This document shows positions 1 to 8,579 of a DNA stretch of 64,000 nucleotides, piece after piece. Under the pieces are notes generated by a model that was given only the letters and a program-made list of their open reading frames with translations, was not told the origin of the DNA and did not search any database. This stretch comes from Kineobactrum salinum. Lineage in GTDB: Bacteria; Pseudomonadota; Gammaproteobacteria; Pseudomonadales; Halieaceae. Every line of letters starts with the position of its first letter. Within the stretch, counting starts at the first letter, position 1. The stretch lies in NCBI RefSeq assembly GCF_010669285.1, contig NZ_CP048711.1, positions 806,001 through 870,000 on the forward strand, written 5' to 3'. The position numbers were made by a program, and so were the translations under genes.

Positions 1-179
1 CACCAGTCGAAATAGGGATTGCCTTCGAGATACATGACGCCCCCGGGCGCGGTTACGACAGGGAGCCGCCCGGCCCGCCCGGCCTCCAGCAGCAGCACTT
101 TGTTCTGTGGGTTTTCGGATAAGCGATTGGCGAGCACACAACCAGCCGAACCCCCGCCGATAATGATATAGGTCCACAT
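1..179 (-). CDS. GMC-family FAD-dependent oxidoreductase, N-terminal fragment
   Basis: Only the first ~60 codons are present; the gene runs off the left edge. The protein begins [20 protein letters not shown], the ADP-binding beta-alpha-beta fold (GGGSAG) and LANRLSE stretch typical of glucose-methanol-choline oxidoreductases, followed by LLLEAG, where an acidic residue binds the FAD ribose. Family members oxidise alcohols to aldehydes or ketones. It starts 20 bp after the amidohydrolase stop on the same strand, so the two are probably one operon. The substrate cannot be told from this fragment. Confidence 0.85.
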   Translation of the reverse strand, partial: MWTYIIIGGGSAGCVLANRLSENPQNKVLLLEAGRAGRLPVVTAPGGVMYLEGNPYFDW

Positions 180-199
180 AGATGTGTCTTCCACAAAAG

Positions 200-1582
200 C
201 TACCGATATTCAAGGGCGGTGCGGTCGATCACCTTGCCGCCTTTAATCACCGCAACGATGTTTCTGGTATCGGTGATCTGGTCGGCAGGATTACCCTCGA
301 CAATCAACAGATCGGCGGTCAAGTTTTTCTGGATCGAACCAACCTGGTTTTCTATCTGTAGAATGACCGCATTATTGTAGGTCGCGCTTTGGATGACCGC
401 CAAGTTTGGGACTTGGCCGCGGGTCCAGACCTCCATTTCATAATGCATTGCTTCACCATGGAACATCCCGGGAAACAGCGGATCGGTACCGAGGCCAACC
501 AGTGTTCCGGCTTCGATCAAGCGCTTGGTGTTGGCGATACCGTTCTCGGGCCAGGTTTCCTCGCTGTTCTCAAAGAAGGCCTTGCCATAACCATGGTGGC
601 CGGCTTCGACAAAACCGTCGATAATCGCCGTGGTATACTCGGGCGCGCGCATGGCCGTCAACTCGTCTTCCCCGTAAAGGTTGGCGACCAGCGGGCTATC
701 GAGCACGGTGACACCTTCGGTCAGGATCCGATTGGTGCGGCGAAACAATTGGCGGACGATAGCGTTGGTGCCTATCGCCCAGATACCCTGCTTCTTCGCC
801 TCCTCGACCTCTTCATCGGACAGAGGATGGGTGAAGGCGACATGGGCCCAACCATCGATTCCCGCCCGCACATAAGCTGTGGTGCCGATCCAGGCGCCGA
901 CATCGACCACCAGGCGCATATCCCGCTTGTGCGCTTCGGTGGCCAGTTGCTGCATCCGGATCAAGGGGATCATGACATAAGCCTTGATCCGGTCGACGCC
1001 GCGCTCCTGATGGAGGTCAAGCAGATTGATATAATCGGCCATGCGACTGAGCGCAGGGGCATTCAGAAAATCATCCCGTTCCGATGGCTCTTCGAAAATG
1101 TCGCCAACCGTATGAATGGTCGGACCGAGAAGATGCCCATCGTTGATGGCATCGCGTAAATCCGTGGCAATAACCAGCTCACTGCCCAAATCGCATATGG
1201 TGGTGACCCCGGCATAGAGATTGGCTTTCAAGACCCGCCCGATCTCCAGTGGCTTGTAGGTAGCGCCGGAGGGATTGACCGTCAGATGGGAATGTCCGTC
1301 GATTAGACCGGGCAGGACCGTTCGCCCCTCCCCCGAAATGACATACGCGTCAAGGCGCGCCTGAACGCTACCATGGCGACCAATTTGCTCAATTTTTCCA
1401 TCGACGATGGCGATGTCATAGCCTTCCAGTGGCGCATTGCCGCGGCCGTCGATTATTCTGATATTCTTAATGAAAATCGGTCCTTGATGCAGAAAACCGG
1501 ATTCTCGGGTTTCGTGTCCAGGCTTTGCCAAGGCGCCTGTCACCCACAACACGACCGTTGCGAAAATGGCTATTCTGCTCAT
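200..1582 (-). CDS. Exported amidohydrolase family protein
   Basis: A 460-residue metal-dependent amidohydrolase. The chosen start begins [19 protein letters not shown], a clear Sec signal peptide, and has a GGGAG ribosome site 5 bp upstream; an upstream in-frame extension of 27 codons lacks both. The metal-binding motif GHSHLTVNP lies after the N-terminal small beta domain, and [18 protein letters not shown] near the C-terminus carries the expected aspartate. The C-terminal stretch ending in a [14 protein letters not shown]-like sequence is the usual return to the composite beta domain. It is predicted periplasmic or lipid-associated, possibly cleaving an amide or cyclic imide. It precedes a GMC oxidoreductase in the same direction and diverges from a TonB receptor, which suggests catabolism of an imported compound. 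Confidence 0.85.
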   Translation of the reverse strand: MSRIAIFATVVLWVTGALAKPGHETRESGFLHQGPIFIKNIRIIDGRGNAPLEGYDIAIVDGKIEQIGRHGSVQARLDAYVISGEGRTVLPGLIDGHSHLTVNPSGATYKPLEIGRVLKANLYAGVTTICDLGSELVIATDLRDAINDGHLLGPTIHTVGDIFEEPSERDDFLNAPALSRMADYINLLDLHQERGVDRIKAYVMIPLIRMQQLATEAHKRDMRLVVDVGAWIGTTAYVRAGIDGWAHVAFTHPLSDEEVEEAKKQGIWAIGTNAIVRQLFRRTNRILTEGVTVLDSPLVANLYGEDELTAMRAPEYTTAIIDGFVEAGHHGYGKAFFENSEETWPENGIANTKRLIEAGTLVGLGTDPLFPGMFHGEAMHYEMEVWTRGQVPNLAVIQSATYNNAVILQIENQVGSIQKNLTADLLIVEGNPADQITDTRNIVAVIKGGKVIDRTALEYR

Positions 1583-1832
1583 TATTACTCCCACTCTGTC
1601 GGCACAATACATTAGGAGGCTTCTATCATAGCAGCCATCCCGTGGGGCCGTATTTGTAAGCATTAGAAATGCGTGTTCATATATTCAAAACACGCGTTTT
1701 CGAAACACGCACACTTATAAGCGCTTTTCATAAGAAACGAATAGCGTTTTCTAGTGCATGAATAGGAAAAAATGGATATGGTCCCTTATTCTGCGGGTAA
1801 CCTAGAAATTAAAATATTTGAAGGGGACCTGT
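1583..1832. promoter_or_regulatory. Divergent promoter region with paired direct repeats
   Basis: A 250-bp AT-rich gap between the divergent amidohydrolase and TonB receptor genes. It holds AAACACGC at 1688-1695 and again at 1703-1710 (15-bp step), with the inverse GCGTGTT at 1671-1677. A second pair, AGCGCTTTTC at 1720-1729 and AGCGTTTTC at 1743-1751, is 23 bp apart. Direct half-sites spaced by one to two helical turns are what AraC-type regulators bind, and an AraC gene lies at 4240-5262. The link to that protein is inference. Confidence 0.45.
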
Positions 1833-4070
1833 ATGCGTCGTACTCGGATTATCGCTTCGATCCTGCCTGCGCTCTATTTCGTGCAGCCTTTGCCGCTCAA
1901 TGCGCAAACCTACTTGGAAGAAATAACCGTAACCGCGACGAAGAGGTCTGAAAGCCTGCAGGATGTGCCCTTGGCGATTTCGGCTATCGCCACCGACACC
2001 ATGGAAAAGCGGGGACTGGCGGAATTCAACGACTATCTTCCGATGATTCCGGGAGTCGCCTTTCAGGATCGTGGCGCCGGCCGTAACAAGATCGTCATTC
2101 GGGGTATTTCCTCGGGCGCCGATCCTGCGGAAACGCCAACTGTCGCGACTTATTTCGGCGAGGTTCTGGTCTCGGTGCTGCCGACCACCCAGCAAAGCAG
2201 CCCCAACATCAAGTTGTTCGATATCGAGCGGGTGGAAGTCTTGCGCGGACCGCAGGGCACGCTCTACGGAGCGGGCTCCATGGGTGGTACGGTGCGTATT
2301 CTGCCGGCACAACCCGATTTATACGAACATGAAGTTCTCGCTCAGGCGAGCCTGAACACGACCGCACATAGCAAACAGCTCGGCTCTGATTTCGGGGGCG
2401 CGGTCAATATCCCGCTCATTGAGGGCAAACTGGCTGTGCGTGCCGCTGCCTACCATTACCTCGACGCCGGTTTCGTCGATAACGCGGTTACACCTATCCC
2501 GGAATTCGATGTTCCGAATTTCAGCAAAAAAGACGTCAACGAGGTGACCGTAACGGGAATGCGGGTATCCGCGAAACTGCAAGCCACTGAACGCCTGGCC
2601 CTGACCACCATGGTATTTTACCAAGATACCGAAGCCGACGCCTTGCAGGAACATAACCCCGTACAAGCCGGAAAATTCGTCCAGAAGAGATATGCACAAG
2701 AAAAATTGGGCGATCGCATGAAGATTGCCAATATCGACATATCCTATGATGCGGACATGTTTAATTTCTTCTCGACAACGTCCTATCTCGAGCGGTCGAC
2801 CAAGCAAACACGGGATATTTTTGGATTTTTTGGGATTCCGGCGGCGTTGCTCGACAACCAGAACGGGAATTTCTTCTCTCAAGAATTTCGCATGTCCTCG
2901 CAATCCGAAAGTCCATTTCAGTGGATCGGCGGTGTCTACTATTCTCTGGAGGAGGGGAAGATGCGCCAAAACGGTCATTTCAGCGGGACCACCGTTGATG
3001 CCGAGCGCCGCTTCCAGAATCTCCTGCTTGGCGCGCCGGTTCTGGGGCCGAACGACGATCCTTTTCCTTGGGTGCGCAGCGTGACCAGGCCCGAAACTGA
3101 ACAAATTGCGGCCTTTGGCGAGATCTCCTACGCCATCACCCAACGCCTGACCGCCACTGTGGGCGGGCGAATGATGAAATATAATCAGACCGTCGATCGC
3201 AGCCATGAAGCCTCGCTTCTCGAAGGCGATGCGGTTGAGGACAGCGTGATGATGTCGGAAAAAACATTCACGCCCAAATTTCATTTCAAATACGCGCAAA
3301 ACGACGATATTAGCTATTATACGCAAGCCGCGAAGGGCTTCCGTATCGGTGGCACCAACCAGAGACTGCCGAGCTTATGCGATGCCGATCTCGCTAATCT
3401 GGGCCTGTCCGCAGCACCGGAATCAACTGAATCCGATTCCATATGGAGCTATGAAGCGGGAGCGAAAGCGCGTCTGGCCGATGGCCGCGTCACTCTGAAT
3501 ACGGCCGCTTTCAAGATCGATTGGAGAGATATTCAGACCAACATCGTCATGCCCACCTGCGGATTCCAAACCGCATCCAATGCCGGCAAAGCGTCGAGTA
3601 AAGGGGTCGAGGTCGAATTGATCGCCGCCCTGACCGACGATTGGTCGATCGACCTCAGCGCGTCCTGGATCAATGCCGTTCTGGAGGAGGACACTATCCC
3701 TGAATCCGGGCTGGAAGGGCGGAAGGGCGATCGACTGCCCGGGCTTCCCAAATATAACCTGCATGGTGGGATCCAGTATGACTTCGCATTGAGAGATCAT
3801 ATCGATGCTTTCGTTCGCAGCGACGCGAGCTATGTCGGCGGTTACTACAACAGCTTTACAAACGCGCGCCTCGGAAGTGGTGAATCAGGTGATTATATAC
3901 TGTTCGACTTCCGGGCTGGGATCACCGTCGCCTCTTGGTCGATCGAAGCATTCGTGAAAAACGCCTTCGACAAGACGGTTATCTTGCTGAGCGATCCGGA
4001 ATTTCCCGATGGCCGGGAAACCGTCGGACGTCCCCGGACGATCGGAGTAACGGCACGATATAGAATGTAG
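1833..4070 (+). CDS. TonB-dependent outer-membrane receptor
   Basis: A 745-residue receptor that imports a scarce ligand across the outer membrane using TonB energy. ATG at 1833 is preferred because AAGGGGA lies 6 bp upstream; an in-frame TTG at 1818 would overlap that site. The N-terminus is a signal peptide of about 24 residues ending near LPLNAQ. Next comes a plug domain starting EEITVTATKRSESLQDVP, with the conserved VEVLRGPQGTLYGAGSMGGTV core, then a long beta barrel ending in VTARYRM. There is no N-terminal signalling extension. A strong terminator follows at 4099-4131 and an AraC regulator after that. The substrate is unknown; the CirA/FecA-type signature does not decide between siderophore and organic ligand. 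Confidence 0.9.
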   Translation: MRRTRIIASILPALYFVQPLPLNAQTYLEEITVTATKRSESLQDVPLAISAIATDTMEKRGLAEFNDYLPMIPGVAFQDRGAGRNKIVIRGISSGADPAETPTVATYFGEVLVSVLPTTQQSSPNIKLFDIERVEVLRGPQGTLYGAGSMGGTVRILPAQPDLYEHEVLAQASLNTTAHSKQLGSDFGGAVNIPLIEGKLAVRAAAYHYLDAGFVDNAVTPIPEFDVPNFSKKDVNEVTVTGMRVSAKLQATERLALTTMVFYQDTEADALQEHNPVQAGKFVQKRYAQEKLGDRMKIANIDISYDADMFNFFSTTSYLERSTKQTRDIFGFFGIPAALLDNQNGNFFSQEFRMSSQSESPFQWIGGVYYSLEEGKMRQNGHFSGTTVDAERRFQNLLLGAPVLGPNDDPFPWVRSVTRPETEQIAAFGEISYAITQRLTATVGGRMMKYNQTVDRSHEASLLEGDAVEDSVMMSEKTFTPKFHFKYAQNDDISYYTQAAKGFRIGGTNQRLPSLCDADLANLGLSAAPESTESDSIWSYEAGAKARLADGRVTLNTAAFKIDWRDIQTNIVMPTCGFQTASNAGKASSKGVEVELIAALTDDWSIDLSASWINAVLEEDTIPESGLEGRKGDRLPGLPKYNLHGGIQYDFALRDHIDAFVRSDASYVGGYYNSFTNARLGSGESGDYILFDFRAGITVASWSIEAFVKNAFDKTVILLSDPEFPDGRETVGRPRTIGVTARYRM

Positions 4071-4098
4071 GCTATTTTCACAGTCAATATGCCGGCAG

Positions 4099-4131
4099 AG
4101 CCGATTGGGAGAACCTCAATCGGCTTTTTTT
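4099..4131 (+). terminator. Rho-independent terminator after TonB receptor
   Basis: AGCCGATTG (4099-4107) pairs perfectly with CAATCGGCT (4117-4125), with a 9-nt loop and a run of seven T from 4125. It lies 28 bp after the receptor stop codon. Confidence 0.9.
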
Positions 4132-4239
4132 GCCGTTCAACCACCGTAGTTTGCTTGTTGCGATTAACTTGGATATCATTCGATATTCAACTGTGATGGC
4201 TGTATCACCTAGTCATCCAGAGAAAAAGAGGGGGCGCCG

Positions 4240-5262
4240 ATGGGCGGGGCAAATCAAAGCGGTCATATGGTGCTGGCCAGCTGTGAGACCGTTCCCCCCG
4301 TCTTCACGGAAACGCCCCTTGCCCTGCATCCCTCCGCTCGGGGATGGGGAAAGCAACAACAGCTCCCATCCGGTTTGTTGATCGCTTATGAAAAATTCGA
4401 TCTGGACAGGGGATTCCACGAAAGTTACGGCGGCGATGACTTCCTTCAGCTTCATATCAGGCTGTCCGGACAAAGCCGCATCAAATCCCAGAAAACAATC
4501 GAGCAGACCATCGATTCTTCAACTTTCGGTATTTTGATCCACCCGAACGATGCTGAAAAAAGACATTACAGATCTGACGTCGGGGGCAGTCACGAATCCG
4601 TTACTTTGATTTGCAATCAACAAATGCTGAACGATATTTATCGCATCGACCCCACTTTGAATCCACCTGAAATTTCAAGGTTTCTTACCGGTCAGGCCTG
4701 CGATTTTTATTTGGCGGCGATGCCTCTGAAGGCAGAAATGGCTATGGCGGCGCGAGCGCTTTTGGAATGCAACATCGACCGATCCGTGCAGCATCTCTAT
4801 GTCGAAGCCAAGGCCCTGGAGCTCCTCTCCTATTCGTTTGAAATTTTACACGGCATGGCACGACCGGCCTCTCAACGCCACCAAATCTCCGCACGAGATA
4901 TTCGCCGTCTTCGGGAAGCTCATGAGCTGATCAGCGCCCATTACATCAATCCTTTGACGATCAAGGAAATTGCGCGTCGCGTCGGCGTCAATGAGCCAAA
5001 GCTCTGTGTGGGCTTTAAAAGCCTGTTCGGCTTGACGATTTACGAGCTGACCCAAAAACTACGAATGAGTCACGCGCTCGACCTTTTGAGAGACAGCGAG
5101 ATGAGCATTACGCAAATCGCCTTTGACGTCGGTTATGAACATCCCAGCAATTTCGCCACTGCCTTCAAGCGTATAACGGGTATTTCTCCGACCGCGGCGC
5201 GATCCGCAGCAAAAACCTCAAGCCGTCCTTCGATCGACATAGGTGACGATCTGGTGGATTGA
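4240..5262 (+). CDS. AraC-family transcriptional regulator (PchR-like)
   Basis: A 340-residue regulator. The last ~100 residues hold the double helix-turn-helix: TIKEIARRVGVNEPKL followed by ITQIAFDVGYEHPSNFATAF. The middle section, with CNIDRSVQHLYVEAKALELL, is characteristic of the PchR branch, which senses imported siderophores or related ligands and activates a TonB receptor gene. A GAGGGGG ribosome site precedes the ATG. It stands directly downstream of the TonB receptor, behind a terminator, so it is likely transcribed on its own and may control the receptor and the divergent hydrolase through the direct repeats at 1671-1751. Codon usage is less GC-rich than in genes to the right. Confidence 0.85.
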   Translation: MGGANQSGHMVLASCETVPPVFTETPLALHPSARGWGKQQQLPSGLLIAYEKFDLDRGFHESYGGDDFLQLHIRLSGQSRIKSQKTIEQTIDSSTFGILIHPNDAEKRHYRSDVGGSHESVTLICNQQMLNDIYRIDPTLNPPEISRFLTGQACDFYLAAMPLKAEMAMAARALLECNIDRSVQHLYVEAKALELLSYSFEILHGMARPASQRHQISARDIRRLREAHELISAHYINPLTIKEIARRVGVNEPKLCVGFKSLFGLTIYELTQKLRMSHALDLLRDSEMSITQIAFDVGYEHPSNFATAFKRITGISPTAARSAAKTSSRPSIDIGDDLVD

Positions 5263-5287
5263 TCGGATCGAAAAGTGTCCGATTTTG
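5262..5287 (+). terminator. Rho-independent terminator after AraC gene
   Basis: ATCGGA (5262-5267) pairs with TCCGAT (5278-5283) over a 10-nt loop, followed by TTTT. The stem begins on the last base of the AraC stop codon. Confidence 0.7.
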
Positions 5288-5432
5288 TTAGCCGAGTCGG
5301 GCTATCGCTGTTATTTCTGCAGGCCGACCGCATTATGTACCGTCTCCCTGGCCCAATCATGTCCCAATTGTTCCGCCGCAACGCCTAATATCGTATGATC
5401 CATACGCAAACCCACAGGCAACGGAAATAATA

Positions 5433-5918
5433 ATGCGGGACAAACTGGACAAGATGGATCGTCACATCCTCTACCTGCTGCAGCGCGACGCCGGTCTCAG
5501 CGCCGCCGAGATCGCGGACAAAGTCGGGCTCACCCAGCCCCCCTGCTGGCGCCGGATCAAGCGCCTCGAGGATCTGGGCATCATCCAGAAACGGGTTGCG
5601 CTGCTGGACCAGCGCAAACTGGGCCTGAACGTCACCGTCTTCGCGCGGGTCAAGCTGTCCGCCCACGGCAAGCGCTCGCTGCCGGAGTTCGAGGAACAGA
5701 TCCGCGAGCTGCCGGAAGTGCTGGAATGCCACACCGTGATGGGAGACTACGACTTCCTGCTGAAGATCGTCACCCGGGACATCGACACCTATGAGACCCT
5801 GTTCCGGCAAAAGCTGTCGCAGATGCCGACAGTACAGGAAATCCACTCCAACGCGGCGCTATCGCGAATCAAGCTTACCACCGAGCTGCCGCTGGACTTC
5901 AACCAGATGACGACGTAG
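5433..5918 (+). CDS. Lrp/AsnC-family regulator, possible BkdR
   Basis: A 161-residue protein of standard Lrp length. Residues ~1-60 form the winged helix-turn-helix (KMDRHILYLLQRDAGLSAAE, then GLTQPPCWRRIKRLEDLG). The rest is the RAM ligand-binding domain, with VLECHTVMGDYDFLLKI, the turn where amino acids bind between subunits. In Pseudomonas an Lrp homologue, BkdR, activates the branched-chain ketoacid dehydrogenase operon when branched-chain amino acids are present. Here the gene stands 304 bp upstream of just such an operon, in the same direction, so the same role is likely. That is inferred from family and position; no binding site is identified. Confidence 0.85.
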   Translation: MRDKLDKMDRHILYLLQRDAGLSAAEIADKVGLTQPPCWRRIKRLEDLGIIQKRVALLDQRKLGLNVTVFARVKLSAHGKRSLPEFEEQIRELPEVLECHTVMGDYDFLLKIVTRDIDTYETLFRQKLSQMPTVQEIHSNAALSRIKLTTELPLDFNQMTT

Positions 5919-6222
5919 CGCAGAATTGCGCGATCTGCGCATAAAAGTGATTGATCTGGTGCCTCCTGCCCAGAGCTGCCTGCGCCATCTGGCATAAATC
6001 ATCCAAAACATCCTGCAATGACGCGCATCAACGCATAGTTAATTCCCGCCGCCTGAGCTATATTTCTTCTCTGCCGGGGGCGGCTATCGCGTGCCCGGAA
6101 GAAGGAGCTGGGGTGTGATCCACCCGCAGTCCAGACAAACAGTCACGCACCGTAACCCGGTGCCAGCGCAGACGCCCCGGCGGCCCTCACAAATGCGGCA
6201 GCCGGAGGCACAGGAGTGTATT
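5919..6222. promoter_or_regulatory. Lrp-bkd intergenic region
   Basis: A 304-bp gap. CGCAGA (5919-5924) pairs with TCTGCG (5933-5938), a short hairpin without a T run that may end the lrp transcript. The E1 alpha ribosome site CAGGAG is at 6211-6216. I see no convincing promoter boxes, repeat or small gene. The reading frame open upstream of 6223 lacks a ribosome site and any family resemblance. Confidence 0.4.
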
Positions 6223-7479
6223 ATGCCTACGCCTACCGCCGGTCCCGCCGGCGCGTTCGCCAGCAAGTTGTATGTGCCGACAGGCTCTTCCCGCCCCGGC
6301 GAGACCCCTGATTTCAGCGCCCTGAAGCTGGTCAGCGAGACCGGGTCCTTCCAGCCGGCGACCGACTGCGAAGCCGGCGATACCGTGCCTCTCGCCCGCG
6401 GCCTGGTGCGGGTGCTGGACGATCAGGGCGAGGCCGGCGGTCCCTGGCAACCCGAGCTGTCGGACGAGCAGCTGCTGCAGGGCCTGCGCCACATGCTGCA
6501 CGTGCGTGCCTACGACGATCGCATGTTCCGCATGCAGCGCCAGGGCCAGCTCTCGTTCTACATCAAGTCCACCGGCGAAGAGGCGGTGGCGGTGGCCCAG
6601 GGCATGGCGCTGCGAGGTGGCGACATGCTGTTTCCCGCCTACCGCCAGCAGGGTCTGCTGTTTGTGCGCGGCCGCGATGTAGTCGACATGATGTGTCACT
6701 GCATCTCCAATGCGCGGGACAACTGCAAGGGCCGCCAGATGCCGGTGTTCTACACCTGGAAGGACGGCAACTTCTTCAGCATTTCCGGCAACCTCGCCAC
6801 CCAGTACAGCCAGGCCGTGGGCTGGGCCATGGCCTCCGCCTACAAAGGCGAGGACCACATCGCCACCACCTGGGTCGGAGACGGCAGCACTGCGGAAGCC
6901 GATGTGCACAACGCAATGTTGTTCGCCGCGACCTACCGGGCACCCGTCATTCTCAATATCGTCAACAACCAGTGGGCGATATCCACACCGCAGGCCTTCG
7001 CCGCTACCGGCACTACGTTTGCCGCCCGGGCCCTGGGCTACAACATTCCCGGCATAAGGGTAGACGGCAATGATTTCCTCGCGGTGTACGCGGTGACCGA
7101 GTGGGCCGCCCTGCGCGCGCGGCAGGGCCTGGGGCCGACCGTGATCGAGTTGCTGACCTACCGGGTAGCCGGCCATTCCACCAGCGACAATCCCGATGCC
7201 TACCGTGCCCAGGGCGAAGGCGATGCCTGGCCGCTGGGCGATCCGGTGACGCGGCTCAAGCAGCACCTGATCGGCCGCGGCGTGTGGAGCGAACAACAGC
7301 AGCAGGAGCTGGAGGCTGAACTGAAACAGTCCATCACCGACGCCTGGAAGCAGGCCCTGTCACACGGCTCACTCGAAGACGGGCCGCACTGGCCAGTGGC
7401 CACCATGTTCGACGATGTGTTCCAGCACATGCCCGCTCACCTGCTGCGCCAGCGGCAGCAACTGGAGGACGAGACATGA
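6223..7479 (+). CDS. bkdA1: Branched-chain 2-oxoacid dehydrogenase E1 alpha subunit
   Basis: A 418-residue thiamin-diphosphate subunit that decarboxylates 2-oxoacids from valine, leucine and isoleucine and passes the acyl group to the E2 lipoyl arm. ATG 6223 has CAGGAG 6 bp upstream. The ThDP motif begins GDGSTAEADVHNA and ends at IVNNQW. The phosphorylation-loop equivalent RVAGHSTSDNPDAYR matches the branched-chain type more than pyruvate dehydrogenase. The first ~90 residues are an N-terminal extension typical of bacterial BkdA1. The stop overlaps the E1 beta start by 4 bp (ATGA), implying translational coupling. The symbol follows Pseudomonas naming. Confidence 0.9.
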   Translation: MPTPTAGPAGAFASKLYVPTGSSRPGETPDFSALKLVSETGSFQPATDCEAGDTVPLARGLVRVLDDQGEAGGPWQPELSDEQLLQGLRHMLHVRAYDDRMFRMQRQGQLSFYIKSTGEEAVAVAQGMALRGGDMLFPAYRQQGLLFVRGRDVVDMMCHCISNARDNCKGRQMPVFYTWKDGNFFSISGNLATQYSQAVGWAMASAYKGEDHIATTWVGDGSTAEADVHNAMLFAATYRAPVILNIVNNQWAISTPQAFAATGTTFAARALGYNIPGIRVDGNDFLAVYAVTEWAALRARQGLGPTVIELLTYRVAGHSTSDNPDAYRAQGEGDAWPLGDPVTRLKQHLIGRGVWSEQQQQELEAELKQSITDAWKQALSHGSLEDGPHWPVATMFDDVFQHMPAHLLRQRQQLEDET

Positions 7480-8561
7480 GTTCACCCTCCAGGCCAGCAG
7501 CCGACAACGCGGATGACGCAACGGCCCCGGCCGATTCCGACAAGCTGACAATGAGCATGGTGCAGGCGATCAACTCGGCGCTGGATTGCACCATGGCAGC
7601 CGACCCCACAGTGCTGGTCATGGGGCAAGATGTGGGGTTTTTCGGCGGCGTATTCCGCTGCACCGAAGGCCTGTATGACAAATATGGCCCCCACCGCGCC
7701 CTGGACACGCCGATCACCGAAGGTGGCATCGTCGCCGCGGCCATCGGTATGGGGGTAAACGGCCTGCGTCCCGTGGTCGAGATGCAGTTTGCCGACTACA
7801 TCTATCCGGCCATCGACCAGATCATCAGCGAGCTGGCGCGGCTGCGCCATCGCAGCGGCGGCGAGTACTTCGCGCCGGTCACCATCCGCGCGCCCTGTGG
7901 CGGAGGCATCCGCGGCGGACAGACCCATTCCCAGAGCCCCGAGGGCATATTCACCCATGTCTGCGGCCTGAAAACCGTGATGCCCTCCAGTCCCTATGAC
8001 GCCAAGGGCTTGCTGATCAGTGCGATCGAGGATGACGATCCGGTGATGTTCTTCGAGCCCAAGCGCATCTACAATGGCCCTTTCCATGGCCACGACAATA
8101 ATGGCGGCAGTGGCAGTTGGAGTGAACACCCGCTGGGTCAGGTGCCAGCCGGACACTACCGCATCCCGCTGGGCAAGGCGGCGACCATCCGCGCGGGCAG
8201 CCAGGTGACGGTGCTCGCCTATGGCACCATGGTGCACGTCGCCGCCGCGGCCATCCGCGCCAGCGGCATAGATGCAGAACTGCTGGACCTGCGCAGCCTG
8301 CTGCCTCTGGACATCGAGGCCGTCGCGGAGTCGGTACAGAAAACCGGCCGCTGCGTGATCATCCATGAGGCCACCCGCACCAGCGGCTACGGGGCGGAAC
8401 TGGTGGCAGAGGTACAGGAGAACTGCTTCTGGCAGTTGCGCGCTCCCATCGAGCGGGTGACCGGCTGGGACACTCCCTATCCGCACGCCTTTGAATGGGA
8501 GTACTTTCCCAGCCAGCGGCGCATCATAGAAGCACTGCAACGCACCCTGGCATATCACTGA
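7476..8561 (+). CDS. bkdA2: Branched-chain 2-oxoacid dehydrogenase E1 beta subunit
   Basis: A 361-residue partner of E1 alpha in the alpha2-beta2 thiamin-dependent decarboxylase. It carries the transketolase-like pyrimidine domain (MGQDVGFFGGVFRCTEGL, DTPITEGGIVAAAIGMG, VVEMQFADYIYPAIDQI) and a C-terminal domain with EATRTSGYGAEL. About 25 residues precede the conserved KLTMSMVQAIN start, slightly longer than usual. It overlaps E1 alpha by 4 bp and lies 18 bp before E2, so the three are one operon. Confidence 0.93.
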   Translation: MSSPSRPAADNADDATAPADSDKLTMSMVQAINSALDCTMAADPTVLVMGQDVGFFGGVFRCTEGLYDKYGPHRALDTPITEGGIVAAAIGMGVNGLRPVVEMQFADYIYPAIDQIISELARLRHRSGGEYFAPVTIRAPCGGGIRGGQTHSQSPEGIFTHVCGLKTVMPSSPYDAKGLLISAIEDDDPVMFFEPKRIYNGPFHGHDNNGGSGSWSEHPLGQVPAGHYRIPLGKAATIRAGSQVTVLAYGTMVHVAAAAIRASGIDAELLDLRSLLPLDIEAVAESVQKTGRCVIIHEATRTSGYGAELVAEVQENCFWQLRAPIERVTGWDTPYPHAFEWEYFPSQRRIIEALQRTLAYH

Positions 8562-8579
8562 GGCAGTCGACGACAGATT

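Noticed and set aside
6187-7296. Long minus-strand open frame antisense to bkdA1
   Set aside because: It mirrors the GC-rich coding strand; composition and lack of family features mark it as a shadow.
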